The notes: a model not told the origin generated them from the sequence alone. DNA of 64,000 nt from Carallia brachiata (GCA_021464245.1 JADCRB010000013.1:1681424-1745423); one strand, 5' to 3'; counted from the first letter of the stretch, positions 36,274-48,682 are shown. Numbers and translations are program-made.

Positions 36274-36700
36274 TGTTGGAGAATTTTTAAAGTATAATTA
36301 GTTCTATCTTAAGTTAATTTGATATTTATGAAAATACGTCTATTAATAAAGAGATAAGTTGAACGAGTTGTATCTATTGAATTCAAAAGATATATTTCTT
36401 TACCAAATAATTACTAATTTTCTTATAAATATGTGATTTAGCAATTCACATAAATACAAAGAAGATATATATATATATATATATAGTGAGCAATTTTGAA
36501 TAATATATCAATTTTTTGAGAGCTTAATTTTAATATTGTAACTTGTAATTTAGTTTGTTTCATTTTATTTTATGAAAGAATTCACATAAAACTTCTATTA
36601 CATTTAACTGAAGACAAATTTTACCTTAAAAAAATAATACTATTACACAATTTAAAGTAAATTTTTTTATATTCTAATCTATTATTTTTCGGTTCCAACA
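36274..36700 (+). mobile_element. Solo LTR-like element (TG...CA)
   Basis: The 427-bp element begins TGTTGGAGAATTTTT and ends CGGTTCCAACA, with a 7-base inverted end (TGTTGGA/TCCAACA). It matches, in order, the two separated halves at 26975-27115 and 32848-33138. Flanking pentamers (GAGAT left, AGTCA right) do not match, so it may have arisen by recombination, or the boundaries may be off by a few bases. A (TA)n run lies at 36465-36485. Confidence 0.55.
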
Positions 36701-38862
36701 AGTCATACTTTAGATGCTTGACTTCATAGAAACGGACAAAAAAAAAAACAAAGAAAAAAGGAGCCCTGAAACCTGCAAACAATCAACACGATATTTTATT
36801 TTAGTGCCTTCGCTCCCCGCTCGAAATTTCGCTCGTATGATTCTAGATCTGCTGTTTTGAGACTAATTTACAGCCTACGACGTTCAATAGCCGACACAGG
36901 ATAAGGAAATTAATTCCAGGTTCTGGCAGCTCCAAGGCAAATTGGCTTGAAGTGCGTAACAAAGTGTCGAAATAAGTTATTAGATCAAATTTAGATTAAG
37001 TTATTTCAAATTCGAGTCACTTAAGGTCGGATGATTTATGAATTAAATCATCTTTAAGTTATTTTAAATTGAATTATTTTGAATTTGAGTCAAATTCGAA
37101 TTAACTTATGAGTTGCCGACATCATCAATGATGACATGACATTTCTATTAAAAGTTTTGGAAATTTATCAAATTTAAAAAATTTTGTGAAAAATTCTTAA
37201 AAATAAAAGAAAATTATAAGATTAAAATAATTTAAAAAATTTCTTTTAAAACATTTTATAACCTCAAAATAAAATTTAAACATGTATAAAGAACTTCAAA
37301 ATATTATAAAAAAAGTTATAATTAAAATTTATATTAAAAATAATAAAATCTATATTTTTATGATATAAAATATGTTAAATTCTTTTTATTTTATTTTTTT
37401 CTCTTAAGAAAAAAAGTTTATATCAATCAGGTCATTGAGGTCGGGTTCAATTTTCAGGTGATTTCGGATCGCGTTATTTCGAGTTAAACCATTTTTCAAG
37501 TCGAATTCAAGTCTTATTTTTTTGGACCAATTCGGCATCATATCAAATCAAATTTTGATACCTCTAAATACGTTCAAGATTGGCAGCTTCTAAGCACTTC
37601 AAGGCCTCTTTTTTTTTTTTTTGACAAATAGTGAATTTATCCTAGAAGGCACACTACCCAACAATTGAAGACGTGAATAAGCAACAAAAGGTCAGACTCA
37701 AACTTGAGGATGCTTGGCTTCTTGCAACAGAACCCACCCCCCCCCCCAAAAAAAAAAAAGAAATTCTTGAAACCTACAAACAATCACCACCATTTTCTAC
37801 TGCCTTGGTCCGCACTTCAAGTAAAGCAAAATAGAAATATTTGAATTGAAGACCGTATTTTTAATCCACACAATCGTCAGTTCTCCTTATTCTTAGATTA
37901 ACCATGGATACTTTAGTATACACTGGTTTTATGTCACATAATCGATTGATTCTTTTTATTTCAATGAGTCCTTCTTAATATATATTTTTGCTCTCTCCTG
38001 TTGAGTTAACTTGAATTAGAAGTCAAATTAGACTGAGTCTAAAAGGGAAATGCTTTGTGTACAGGGTGGAAATAGAGGGGACAAGGAAGAGAGAAGGATA
38101 GAAGAGAGGAAAAAGGGGTGACTTCCCCTCTCTTTTTGATTTTTTTTTTCTGAAAAAATGTATTATGTATATGATAGTTAAAAAAAATTGAAGGATTTCT
38201 AATTTGACTCACATTTTTTGATAAGTATAACTTACTTATAATTTTATATTATATAATTAGTTAAATTTACTTGAAATTAAAAAATAAAAAAATAAATTTA
38301 GATGATATAAAATAATAAGTTTTATTGAAACAAAAGAATAAATTTAACAAGTATCTTAAAATTGACATGCAACATATCCAAACTTGGTGAAAGACAGAGG
38401 AATCGACTAAGGTTAATGTGTTAAAATTAATGTGTAAATAATCAAATTTGACTAAATACATTAACATGTGATCTAGTTACCCACGCGATCGACTTACCCA
38501 TATGGGTAACTGGACTCAATAAAAAAAGGGCTTGGTTTTACACCTATATTGTGTAGCCGTACATTTACACCGTACGTTATTAGAAGAGTGCAATTAATTT
38601 TTAATTTAGTATAATCATGAAAAAAATAAAAATTAAAATTAAAATTATATAAGTGTTATCTTAGAATTTAAAAATTTAAATCTCATATGATATGTATTAA
38701 AAAAATAAATTTTTTAATTTAAAAAAAAATTTTTAAAAATATATTTTTACAAATTATCAACATTATTACATTATATTTTGCACTTCTTCGCATATGGCTG
38801 CACAGTACGACATTAAATTTTTTCTCATAAAAAAGTCTCGTTGTTATAAAGTGGCGGACACA
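36701..38862. other. Gene-free spacer, possible old MITE at 36980-37570
   Basis: 36980-37570 contains phrases such as caaattcgagtc and 'ggtcgggttcaa' on both sides of an AT-rich core, consistent with an old dispersed repeat, but I could not define its ends. A poly-C/poly-A junction lies at 37736-37760. No gene is seen. Confidence 0.35.
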
Positions 38863-40290
38863 AAGTTATTAGCAAGCATAACAAATCAGTAGTGGCCTCT
38901 TTTGTCCACATTTTCATTATGGTGAAGCATGACCAGTTCTCTCTTCATATTTTTACTGGCGTTTCTCCTACCAATCTTCATGGCATGGATAATGTTAAAC
39001 AAAATTAAAACTAGCAGCAGCTCCACTCCCAAACCGCCCCCACGGCCATCGAAGCTGCCTATAATTGGCAACTTGCACCAGCTCGGTGGCTTTCTGCCTC
39101 GCCGCAAATTCAGAGACTTGGCAAAGAAATACGGACCCATCATGCACCTTCAGCTTGGGGAAATCACCAACATTGTCATTTCTCACCTGAAGCTGCCGGA
39201 GATGTGTTGAAAACTCATGACGTTGTCTTTGTTCAGAGGCCCTCAATTCTTCCAGCAAAGAGCATACTGTATGACTGCGCAGACATAGCCAGTGAGCCAT
39301 TCGGAGACTACTGGAGACAGCTGCGAAGAATTTGCACAACAGAGCTGCTAAGTGCAAAGCGCGTCCAGTCATTCACAACTATCCGAGAAGATGAGGTATC
39401 CAGTTTGGTGAGATCCATCTCTTCCAGCTTCCCGGAATCGCTTGGTAATCTTAGTAAAATGGTCTTTATTTTATCACTCAACTTCACTTCAAGGGCAGCT
39501 TTTGGCGAGTTAGATGGCGAGCACAAAGACGAATTCATGGCCCTCAACCTCTACTTGAAAGGTTTATGGTTTAAGTGTTATTGACGGTCTTTTTAAGTAA
39601 ATGATATATAAATCTAATATAAATTCTCTTTAAAATCTGTGTCTTTCTTTAATCTTAAACTCAGACAGTTCCCCTCACTCAATCATAACCAAAAAAACAA
39701 AAAACAAACAACAAAGATGAATTCATGCCGATTATTCGGAGGATCATAGAGGTGATGAGAGGCTTAAGCATTGTTGATTTTTCCCTTCAGTCAAATTTCT
39801 TCAACTCAGATCTGGGAGAGTTTCTCAATCAAGAGGCTGCATCAAGCCGTAGATACAATTCTCGAAAGCATCATAGAAAGAAATTTAGCAGACTCAAAGA
39901 CGGGATCAGAAAGCCAAGTACTTAATCTTCTTGATGTCCTATGGAAGTTCCAGGAGCATGGCGACATCCCTTTGTCCAGAAACAACATTAAAGCAGTCAT
40001 CCTGGTTGGTAATTACCCCACCGTTGGTACTGCTTCTCATTATCATGCCGCTACATTAACTTTTGGGTTTAATTCTGAAAATGAATATGAATTTCCGTAC
40101 TCGTTATTACTCAATTCTAGTTCTCCAAACGACAACACTAAGATGCCAACTTCAAAGGAAAGTGCGAAATCACAAATAACTAACTCAATTCTTTGGAAGG
40201 TTTAAGAATGGATTGAGTACTTGTTAAATATAATCACAATCTAACCTAAATGTTAAGAATATCAATAGAAGAAATTTTTTTCCTCAAGGC
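38863..40290 (+). pseudogene. CYP71D pseudogene, exon 1 plus part of intron, broken
   Basis: A duplicate of the intact P450 at 18680-21265, here on the plus strand. A start codon at 38919 is followed by [10 protein letters not shown], then a frameshift around 38950. The next frame carries [19 protein letters not shown] and [21 protein letters not shown] one-base deletion near 39187 (before HLKLPE) shifts frame again. 39204-39540 carries VFVQRPSILPAK, FGDYWRQLRRICT and FTSRAAFGELDG. A 171-bp retroposon interrupts at 39540-39710, and further indels occur at 39780-39840 before KRLHQAVDTILESI and NNIKAVIL. Homology continues into the intron to about 40290 and stops. Exon 2, with the ExxR motif and heme-binding Cys, is absent, so no functional enzyme can be made. 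Confidence 0.92.
39540..39710 (+). mobile_element. 171-bp retroposon in the P450 pseudogene, ~17-bp TSD and A-rich tail
   Basis: The host sequence acaaagacgaattcatg (39523-39539) recurs as acaaagatgaattcatg at 39711-39727, a 17-base duplication with one mismatch. The inserted 171 bases end in an A-rich tail (ccaaaaaaacaaaaaacaaa), as expected of a SINE or 5'-truncated LINE/mRNA insertion made by target-primed reverse transcription. The intact P450 has an uninterrupted reading across this site (KDEFMSVIRRI). The source is not identified. Confidence 0.75.
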
Positions 40291-40405
40291 TTTGTAAATC
40301 ATTAATATCTAAGGGAAAAACTAAAATAACCATAAGTAGAATAAAGTTTTTTTTATTAAATAATAAAACTTTTTGGAAAAAAAATTAAATAATAAAGTTT
40401 TTCAT

Positions 40406-40880
40406 CATCTCTGGCAGCTTCAGGTGAGGAAAGGACAATGTTGGTGATTTCCCCAAGCTGAAGGTGCATGATGGGTCCGTATTTCTCTGCCAAGTCTCTC
40501 AATCTGCGCGGTGAGGCAGAGAGCTACCGAGCTGGTGCATGTTGCCTATTATAGGCAGCTTCCATGGCCCTGGGGGCAGATTTGGAGTGGAGCTGCTGCT
40601 GTTGGTTTTAATTTTCTTTAGCATTCTCCATACCATGATGATACGTAGGAGAAACGTGAGTAAAACTGTGAAGAGAGAGAACTGGATCGTGTTAATTTTT
40701 CGTTATGAAAATGTGGAGAAAAGGCTAGAGAGGCCTCAACTGATTTGTTATGCTTGCTAATAACTTTGGCTCCTTCACGTTTCTAACAACGAGATCAGAT
40801 TGAGTCCAGTTACCTGGAGGGCGGGTAAAATTTTCCTTTGTGAGTGACTGAATCTAATTTGATTTGTAATTCAAGCTAAC
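40406..40880 (-). pseudogene. CYP71D 5' fragment (N-terminus plus promoter), inverted
   Basis: On the minus strand, 40880-40406 matches the proximal promoter and first ~95 codons of the intact P450, through [15 protein letters not shown] sequence, [13 protein letters not shown] and TNIVLSSPEAARD, with frame breaks (the leucine-rich anchor and the R-R-L-R-D-L region are shifted). It ends abruptly inside exon 1 at 40406. It lies tail-to-tail with the pseudogene at 38863-40290, together forming an inverted repeat. Confidence 0.85.
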
Positions 40881-40913
40881 AAGAAAGTGAGATATCATAT
40901 AACAATAATATAA

Positions 40914-41095
40914 GACTAATAATAAATATTCTAAAAACTGTGTTATGAAACATACTAAAATTTATAATTATGAAAAGAATTATCAATTTTTTTAATACCG
41001 TTAAACTAAAAAATGAAAAAAATTGATAAATTTTTTCATAATTATAAATTTTAAAATATTTAATGACACAGTTTTTGAAATATTTATTATCATTC
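40914..41095. mobile_element. Small foldback element (~180 bp hairpin)
   Basis: The left arm (aataaatattctaaaaactg around 40921) is the reverse complement of the right arm (cagtttttgaaatatttatt around 41069-41088), and inner arms around 'aaaatttataattatgaaaa' also pair. Each arm is ~80 bases with a ~20-base loop. It is non-coding and could be a MITE or a hairpin RNA precursor. Confidence 0.6.
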
Positions 41096-43543
41096 ATAAA
41101 ATAAAGGGGAAGCTTAGGGGAAGTTTAGAGTAAGCTTCTTCTTAATCCATGCTAAACAATTATGAGCTGATAAAGTTATTGCTTTAATTGTAATTTGATC
41201 TACATCCATAGCCACTACGTCCTCATATAAAGCCTACATTCACAGCAATAAATTCTCATAAACCCTATAATTAAAGTTAATAAAAAATCTAACGGTATCT
41301 AATGTAACACTAAAAGTATATATTTTGCATATTCTTTCCGTTAATTCTAGGAATGAAAGTGTTTATATGGAAAAAAAAAAAATCTTTAATAACCTTTTTA
41401 TTTGAATTAATACAATTTTTTAATTATTAGGATTTATAATATGATATCGACACGTTGTTCCATCACGCTAAATTTCTTTAAGTTTTCAATTTAATTTTTC
41501 ATTTAATTTCCTATTGACAGAAGGAATAAATGTTTAAGGTTTGTTCCTCCTTAAAATGTCCTATTTTCTCAGTAACATTCAAAACTTCCCACGTTCCCAA
41601 TGGTGATCCGTGATCACATTACTGAAGGTTCTCCATATCTCCACACTTTACTTATAGAAAATTTCTTTTCTTTCTTTTGTTCTTTTTTTTGCCTTGATAT
41701 TCTACGCTATAATTTTTTACTTTTCAGAGAAAAAGATTCTTAAAGAAGGAGTTTAAACGTCCCAACAATAGTATCATGTAGAAGAAATCTGGATGTTGGT
41801 GCTTACAAATCTCTAGCGCGTGCCACCACAAAAATTTGTAAGACTGATTTTTTCAATGATTTGAGACATATGAGTCTTTTGAGTTTTACTGTCTATTTTT
41901 GTTTCATTCATATTAATTAGTTTTGCATTGAAGTCTCATTGAGAATAATAATGATTTAATTACATCTTTGTATGACTTTCATGTGTGACCTCTCAAAATT
42001 GTCAAGAAAAAATTTTTTATGATAAGCATATACTTTCGGTTCTCTTTGAATAAGGCAAATAAACACAAACAACATGGAGTCTTATTGACTACTTAACACT
42101 GATCATGTCTCTTCTTTCAGCTTCTCTATTTTGTTTCAAGATACAGTATGTCGCATCTAAGGGCAAATTCAAAAGAGGGAGCCAAATGGTTTTTCCTATG
42201 AGATTCCAACTATGCTTATCAAAGAGGAAAAATATTTCTTTCCTTTTTTATGTCACACGGTTATAGAAAGTTAATCAAGAATATTATCCAAATGATTACT
42301 AAGACCCAATTAGTAATCCCACTATTTTAATTTCCGTAAATTGATCTCATTATTACTATTCTTTTCATTTTAGTTTATGATTTTCTACAGTAAATTAGAA
42401 ATTTTGAATAGGAGATATATGTTATTCATGCGCAAATTATCATAGTTTGATTTTAGCTAAAAATTACTGTGTTGATTTGTGTCATACCTTTCCTTTGAAC
42501 GTCCTTTGTAGCATCCATTGAATCATAAAAAATTCAAAAAATTTCAATTTTAATAGTTGTTTGCTAAATATTTGTAAATAAATATAAATTTTAGATCTTT
42601 AACCTGCGCAACACACAGGCATAAGTCTAGTATGTATGCATGTATAACAATGCTCATTGAAATAATAATAAAAAAGAATCCCGTGCATGTAGGAAAAAGC
42701 ATACCGAAAGTATATATATAACAATTAACTAATTATTTTATTTAATTAGATAATTAATATTTATAATATAAAAATTAATGAAAAATATGTTTATTTCGTT
42801 AAAAACTTAAAACTTTGGAGCTCCCTGAGAACCTTATCGTAGAAATAGACAAACTTTGGAACTCCCTAAGAACTGTATCGTAGAAACAGATACATCTAGA
42901 ATCATAAACATACATTGGTAATTATTAATGTGTTCATGATTTTAGAAATATTTATTTATACGTGTTTGCAACCTATTTTTTTAAGAAGCTAAACAATTAT
43001 AAGTAGAGAAACATCATGCATAATCGACATCTCTCGATCATTTAAAAAAAAAAAACACAATATTTGTGGTTGAACTGAATGCACAGAATGCACGTGTAAA
43101 AATAAAAGTTTATATCTATATCATGCAATCGAGGAAAAAAAAAAAAAAAAAAAAAAAAAGCCCTGTTGTGGTCCATCCCATCTGCATCGTATGAGTTGGG
43201 GGTGTCGGCAATGTTTTTGGTTGGTGTCAATAGTAAGTGGACAACCATTGGTCAGCTTAATCGATCTCTTTAAGGGATCAGTTGAGTGGCAGAGAAATGT
43301 AAAGTTGCTAGGCACCATGCACAGAGGGAGAGGAGGAAGAGGAGAGAGAAGCAAGGGAAAGGAGAGGAGGAGAGTCTAGTCATTCTCTCGTATGGGTGAG
43401 TTTAGCTATTAAAAGATGATCCGAAAATATTTTATTATAAAAATAATAAAAAATTTATAAAATATACACACTATACTTCACATCTAGAATTTCTAAGATC
43501 ACACAACATCCAGTATTTCCTCATGAATACCTTATATTTTGTT
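41096..43543. other. Gene-free spacer
   Basis: No gene is supported. Features seen: a short direct repeat aactttggagctccctgagaacc-like at 42810-42890 (two copies about 40 bases apart), an A tract at 43135-43159 and purine-rich sequence at 43320-43375. Short reading frames around the A tract are artefacts. Confidence 0.4.
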
Positions 43544-44041
43544 AGAATAAGTATATTTTTTATCTTAAACTTTTAAATTTTTTTACGTTTGAGTCTTAAA
43601 CTTTTTTGATATTTCATTTGAATTCTAAATTTTTTAATTTTTTACTATATCAATCATTTAAATTACAAAAAAGTGGTCAATCTATTAATAAATAAGTTTA
43701 ACTTAATAAAAATCATTTAAAAAAAGTTAAATACCTGAATTAAATATTTTTTTCATCAACAAAATATGCATATTAAATATTTTTTTAATCAATAAATATA
43801 CGAATTAAATAGGTAACATGTATATTTTTAATAGAAAAGATATTCAATTCATATATTTAATTTTTTTAATAATTTTTTTGTAAAATTAAAATTATTTTTT
43901 AATAAATTAGTCACTTTTAATAAACAGATGAACTGATTTGATAAAAAATTAATAAATTTAAAATTTAAATAAAATATTAAAAAAATTTAAGATTTAAATA
44001 TAAAAATAATTTAAAATTTTAGGGTAAAAATATGCATATCC
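43544..44041. mobile_element. Diverged foldback MITE related to 9929-10433
   Basis: The left end gaataagtatattttttatc and the reverse complement of the right end (ggatatgcatatttttaccc) pair, as do the inner stretches around 'ttgatatttcatttgaattc' and the mirrored 'aatttaaataaaatatt'. Interior wording resembles the element at 9929-10433. Target duplications are not clear. Confidence 0.45.
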
Positions 44042-46520
44042 AGGATGATACAAGACTTGCAGCTCGCCTCTAATTTGACTGCAATGATTCCATTTCAACG
44101 GCTACAATTAATTTGGTAGTTGATATGTGTGCAATATGCCGTAGGTCAGATTGGCGGCCGTTTGCCTCAATCATCCGTCGTGGACCATATAGGACAAAGG
44201 GACACGTGGTTCGACCAAGGAAAACGGATGTCGTTATCCAAGTTGCAGTATTCAAGTTGAGGGGTTTAGGATATCTAGGCAACATTTAGAGAAACTTGCA
44301 GGAGGAGTTGATCTTGACCATCGTCATCCATCTAATAAATTTCCACCTTAATTTGAAGTGTGCCAAAAGTTTCATAATTTTTTTCTAAATGTTTTTGATA
44401 TCTCAATTATTACGGATAGGTATTAAATTCAAACAATATTTAAATTTAATTATATTAATAGCCTTTATCATCATATCTATAAAATTGTCAGTTATACTAA
44501 TCTTACAAACAATATAATACCTAATATTAATGTGCTTGGATCTCTTGTGACACATATTTTTAATCAAATATATAGCACTCTAACTATCACAATGCACAAC
44601 AGTAGAGCCATGTTGTAAACCCAAGTCATCGATGAGACCTCGCAACCATAAAGCCTCTTTCACTATTTATTTAACTGTCATGTATTCAACTTCTATTGTA
44701 GACAAGGCAATAATAGCCTGTAAAATTGCCTCCCAATTGATGGCACAACTAGAAAGAGTGAAAATATAACCTGTCAGGGATCTTCTTTTGTCCAAATCAT
44801 TAGTATAGTCGGAATCGACGTATCTAACTATATTACCTCTGATGTTGCTCTCTTTGCTGTAAACCAAACCAACGTCTATGGTTCCTCTTAGATATCGAAG
44901 GATCCATTTCAGCGCCTCCTAGTAACTTTTATTGGGATTTCCCATGTCCCTGAAAGCGACACTGACAAATTGTGTAAAATGTCATGACAAGTACAGACCA
45001 TAGCGCACATAATGCTACTGACTGCACTACTATATGGAACTCGAACCATTTACTCAATTCTCTCTTCTTTTTTAGGTGATTGTTCTGCTAAAAGTTTGAA
45101 ATGAGTTACTAATGGAGTGCTCATAGGTTTGCAGTTATGCATCTCAAAACATTCCAAAACCCTTTCAATATATTTTTTGTGTGACAAGTGCAAAGTTCCT
45201 TTGTCTCGATCTTTGTGAATCTCCATCCCCATAAAGTGATCTTTTCAACAGGCACACATGATCTTCCTTGTGGTATCCACAAAAACATCTTACTAGTGTA
45301 AGTAAATCTTTTCATCAAGATTTCTATGCAAGAATGTTGTCTTCACATCAAATTGCTCTAACTCTAGATCAAAGAAGGTAATTATTGTAAGTAACATTCG
45401 ACTAAAACTGTGTTTTACTACAAGAGAAAAGACTTCGTGAAAGTCAATACCTTCTTGTTGTGTAAAGCCTTTTGCGACGAAACGTGTCTTATATTGTGTA
45501 TCCTCAACTTGTGGAATTCCTTTCTTCTAGTTGTAGACTCATTTGCACTCAATGATTTTTTAGCCCTTTGGCAGTTTCACCAACTCCCATAGAAGCTTAA
45601 TTTTTTCTGTCATGATGGTAAGCCATTTAGAGGCTTCTGGACTAGAAACAACCTTTTGATAAAAACTACGTTCTAAATCATCAATCTCTTCAGCTACAAA
45701 TAGGGCAAATGCAGCTAAACCCAATCTGTACTGCATGGACAATCAAATTTCTCTTTTCTCCTTTGCCTTTTTTGATATTGTAAGAGTTAGTGTCTGGCTT
45801 TGCTGCTTTAGATCTAGCCACTTGCTTAAGTTTTGTAGCTTCAGATTGAACCTCTTGATCTCCGTCTTTATCTACTGGTTTGATTTTGTTGTCTTCTCGC
45901 ACTGAATTTGGAACTTTTCCCTCTAGCTATATTTGCATGTTGACTTCATCAACATCAATCATAATATAATCATTTGCTTTTGGGAGCAAAGCAAACTCAT
46001 GAAAGATAACATCCCTGCTAATAATAAATTTAGTCAACGCACGACGGCTTATCTTTTGATCCCTTCTACATAGCCTAAGAATATGCAATTCGTTGCCCTC
46101 AGCCTAAGTTTGTCTTCCTTTTCATAAGTGTAAGATAGACAACCAAATACTCTAATGTTAAAGTAATCAACAGGAAAACTGGACCATAGTTGTTCTAGAG
46201 TTTTCAACTCAATTGATGTTGATAGTGACCAATTGACTGAGTAGCAAGCCATGTTGACAACTTCAATAAAAAAAAAATTTTTGGTAGTTTTGCCTGAGAG
46301 AGCAAACAAAGATCCCTCTCTAAAAGCATTATATTCATCCATTCTACAACTGGATTCTATTGTGACATGTGTCTCACCATGTAATGTCGGACAATACGTT
46401 CATTCTTGTGGCACTCTTCAAAACCACTGGAACAGTACTCAAGGTCGTTGTTGGTCCTCAAGTACTTGATCTTCTTGCCAGTCTGCTTCTTAATCAAGAT
46501 CTTCCACTGTTTGAATTTGG
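44042..46520 (-). mobile_element. Ty1/copia retrotransposon remnant (integrase, RT, RNase H, 3' end)
   Basis: Minus-strand pol in order. Integrase, 46510-46049: KFKQWKILIKKQTGKKIK, the degenerate NNDLEYCSSGF where T-D-N-G is expected, RVFGCLSY, CIFLGY. RT, 45740-45050: SPEASKWLTIMTEKIK, then TRFVAKGFTQQEGIDF, ELEQFDVKTTFLH, then a jump to LSHKKYIERVLECF. RNase H, 44867-44400: YVDSDYTNDLDKRRSLTGY, ALSTIEVEYM. A polypurine-like aaggtggaaat lies at about 44340-44352 (minus), with possible LTR sequence beyond to 44042. Many stops and frameshifts; the central Y-x-D-D region of RT is deleted. No intact protein. Confidence 0.82.
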
Positions 46521-46852
46521 TGAACACTCCAATTTTTTATTTGATTTTTTTCTTTTTAAAAATAAAAAAATTTCAAATTTAAAAAAAAAAACAGAGAGAA
46601 AATGAAAAAAAAAATTTGCCACATCATTATTATCATATGAAGTGGCATACGATGCATCAAAAAGTTTATTACATGACAGTTGAGGAGGCATCATGTGATA
46701 AAGTTCACGGCAACTTAATGGATATAGGTGCTTTTCAGTTACAAAAATGATATTGAGAGTATTTTTTAACAACAGATTGAGTAAAAATCGAAAAACGCTT
46801 AAACATTGAAGGTGGAATTTTGCTTTTAGCAATTCAGTGTACATGAAGTGGG
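46521..46852. other. Spacer between copia remnants
   Basis: AT-rich, with A tracts at 46555-46615. No recognisable content; possibly decayed gag-side sequence of the minus-strand copia element. Confidence 0.3.
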
Positions 46853-47002
46853 GCAACCCTACAGGATGTGCACAAATTCATGACAAAAGTCCTCTTGATA
46901 TAAGTCTGTCAAAGCCACAAAAACATGACTAAGCCTACCTATTTTGTGGCTAGCCCAGTGGACTTCCCAGGACCAAGTACGCAGCATCCACTTTGTATCT
47001 GA
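46853..47002 (+). repeat. Dispersed ~150-bp repeat, copy 2
   Basis: Counterpart of 26431-26602, with the shared phrases ctgtcaaagccacaaaa, 'cctattttgtgg' and 'caagtacgcag'. It ends exactly where plus-strand copia RNase H homology begins. Confidence 0.5.
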
Positions 47003-47395
47003 AAGCATATTGATGCCTATTTTCATTTTCACAGAGATGAAGTTGATAAAAGAAAGATGGAATTGGCTTATTACACGTCTGAAGATCAAGTTATAAATAT
47101 TCTCATAAAATCGTTGAAGTATGATATATTTGTCAAATTGAAGCAGATATTGGGAATACGAGTATTACCAAATCAGGATTAAGGGGATGTTGAAGTTAAT
47201 TCAGATTTAGAATTTAATGATTGTTCGAGTAGAAGTTGTGTTGTTTAGTCTAATTTTCGTATTCGAGTAGAATTAAAATTTTAATTGTTATTAATATATA
47301 AGAATGTGTGATTTATATTTGTGGGTGTGCTTCACATTATTATTCTGTGATATTATTCAGTTAATAAAATAATATTAACTTAATTAAATATAACA
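47003..47395 (+). mobile_element. Copia 3' end fragment: RNase H tail, polypurine tract, 3' LTR
   Basis: 47003-47182 reads KHIDAYFHFHRDEVDKRKME, LAYYTSEDQVINILIKSLKY, then a stop, the C-terminal end of a copia RNase H (compare the K-H-I-D-x-R-x-H-F and E-D-Q-x-A-D motifs of the family). It is followed by the polypurine tract aagggga (47181-47187) and an LTR start TGTTGAAG at 47188. The LTR end is uncertain: 47395 (TATAACA) or 47483 (CTTGTAACA). It lies on the opposite strand to the copia remnant at 44042-46520, so the two are separate insertions or an inversion broke one element. Confidence 0.65.
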
Positions 47396-48299
47396 TTTTG
47401 AACACAATAAATTGACCACATCCATATAATTGAACTCAATTTTATATTTTCTACTTTCGTAGAATTAGAGTTTTCTTGTAACACTAAGTCACAAAAAAAT
47501 TCATAAGCTAAAAATTAAAAGTAAGACTTAAACCTCTCAAACGACTCCACGTTTCAATGGGATTGATGACATACCGTTGTTTTCTATTGGATGGTTATAA
47601 ATAATTTGTCACTACATCGGCAACTTATGCAAGTTGGCACGTCGTTTGGATTTTTTATTCTAACAAATTGAGGCTTGACAAGTCTATTTCAATTTTTTTT
47701 TTTTGAGGGACTATTTCAATATATTAAGAGTAAGATTATGAATGTTGTTCGGTACGTTGAAAAAATGTACTGAACAGTATTTTAAATTATTATTTTAATA
47801 ATACTTTTTATAAAATCAATACTTAGAATTGAATATGTGTTATTTTATAATATAAAATATAAATATTATATGATACTTTTTTTTAAAAAAAATTTCAAAA
47901 AATATTTTCTTAAAGTAGTAAAATAATATTATTTTATTGAGTATATGTATTTTCAGTATATAAATTTCTATGCACCTAATTGTTTTTATGGATAAATTTA
48001 GTGAAGTAAAATACTCAGTTAATCAAATTATATTTAATAATTTATTTTTATTTTAAAAAATAATAATACATTATCCTGCAATCTTTTTTTTGACTTTTTT
48101 TTTATCAATACATTATCCAACAATTTAAATCGTGCCTAAAAGGTTTTTCTCGTATATTAATTTAAATCTTTTTTTGTTTTTTGGGTTAACGGATGGAATT
48201 GATGCAGGCGAAATGGCCCAGGAACAATCTTCCAATGGTGACCGTCGTTCACTTATTAGTTAACAAAGATCCAATATTTTAGCCCAAAAATGAGTTCAA
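47396..48299. other. Spacer and upstream region of the CML gene
   Basis: AT-rich; no gene. The part nearest 48180-48300 is the likely promoter of the downstream calmodulin-like gene; no sharp motif is identifiable. Confidence 0.45.
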
Positions 48300-48682
48300 A
48301 GGATAAACTTCGTTGAATTTCCCAAGCAAAACAACGAGAAACAGAGACAGATAGAAAGAGACCGAGCGGTCAACTTGTGAGGATTGAGGAGGAGGATCAA
48401 ATGGGATGCGAAATCTTTATTGGAAATAGGAATTTCTTGAATAGGAATTCGAAAAGTTTCAAACTTTACACTTTGAAATTGGTTCTTCCATGGTTGGGTT
48501 GATTCCCAGAAATCTATTGAGTCTGATCAGTTCCTTTTAGTTCTATTATCTCTATGTTGTATCTTTTGTTAAAAGATTCAGGAAATAGAAAGATGACTGG
48601 TTGTTGATTGCGATCATGGAGTCTTAACACTTGCTTGTAGACACAAGAAAGTTCTGTTAAAGAGAGTGAATATTGACAAAAA

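Noticed and set aside
44070..44285. 71-residue minus-strand frame beside the copia remnant
   Set aside because: It lies in probable LTR sequence beyond the polypurine tract; no recognisable domain.
46994..47089. Minus-strand frame opposite the copia RNase H tail
   Set aside because: The plus-strand reading matches copia RNase H closely; the opposite frame is a shadow.
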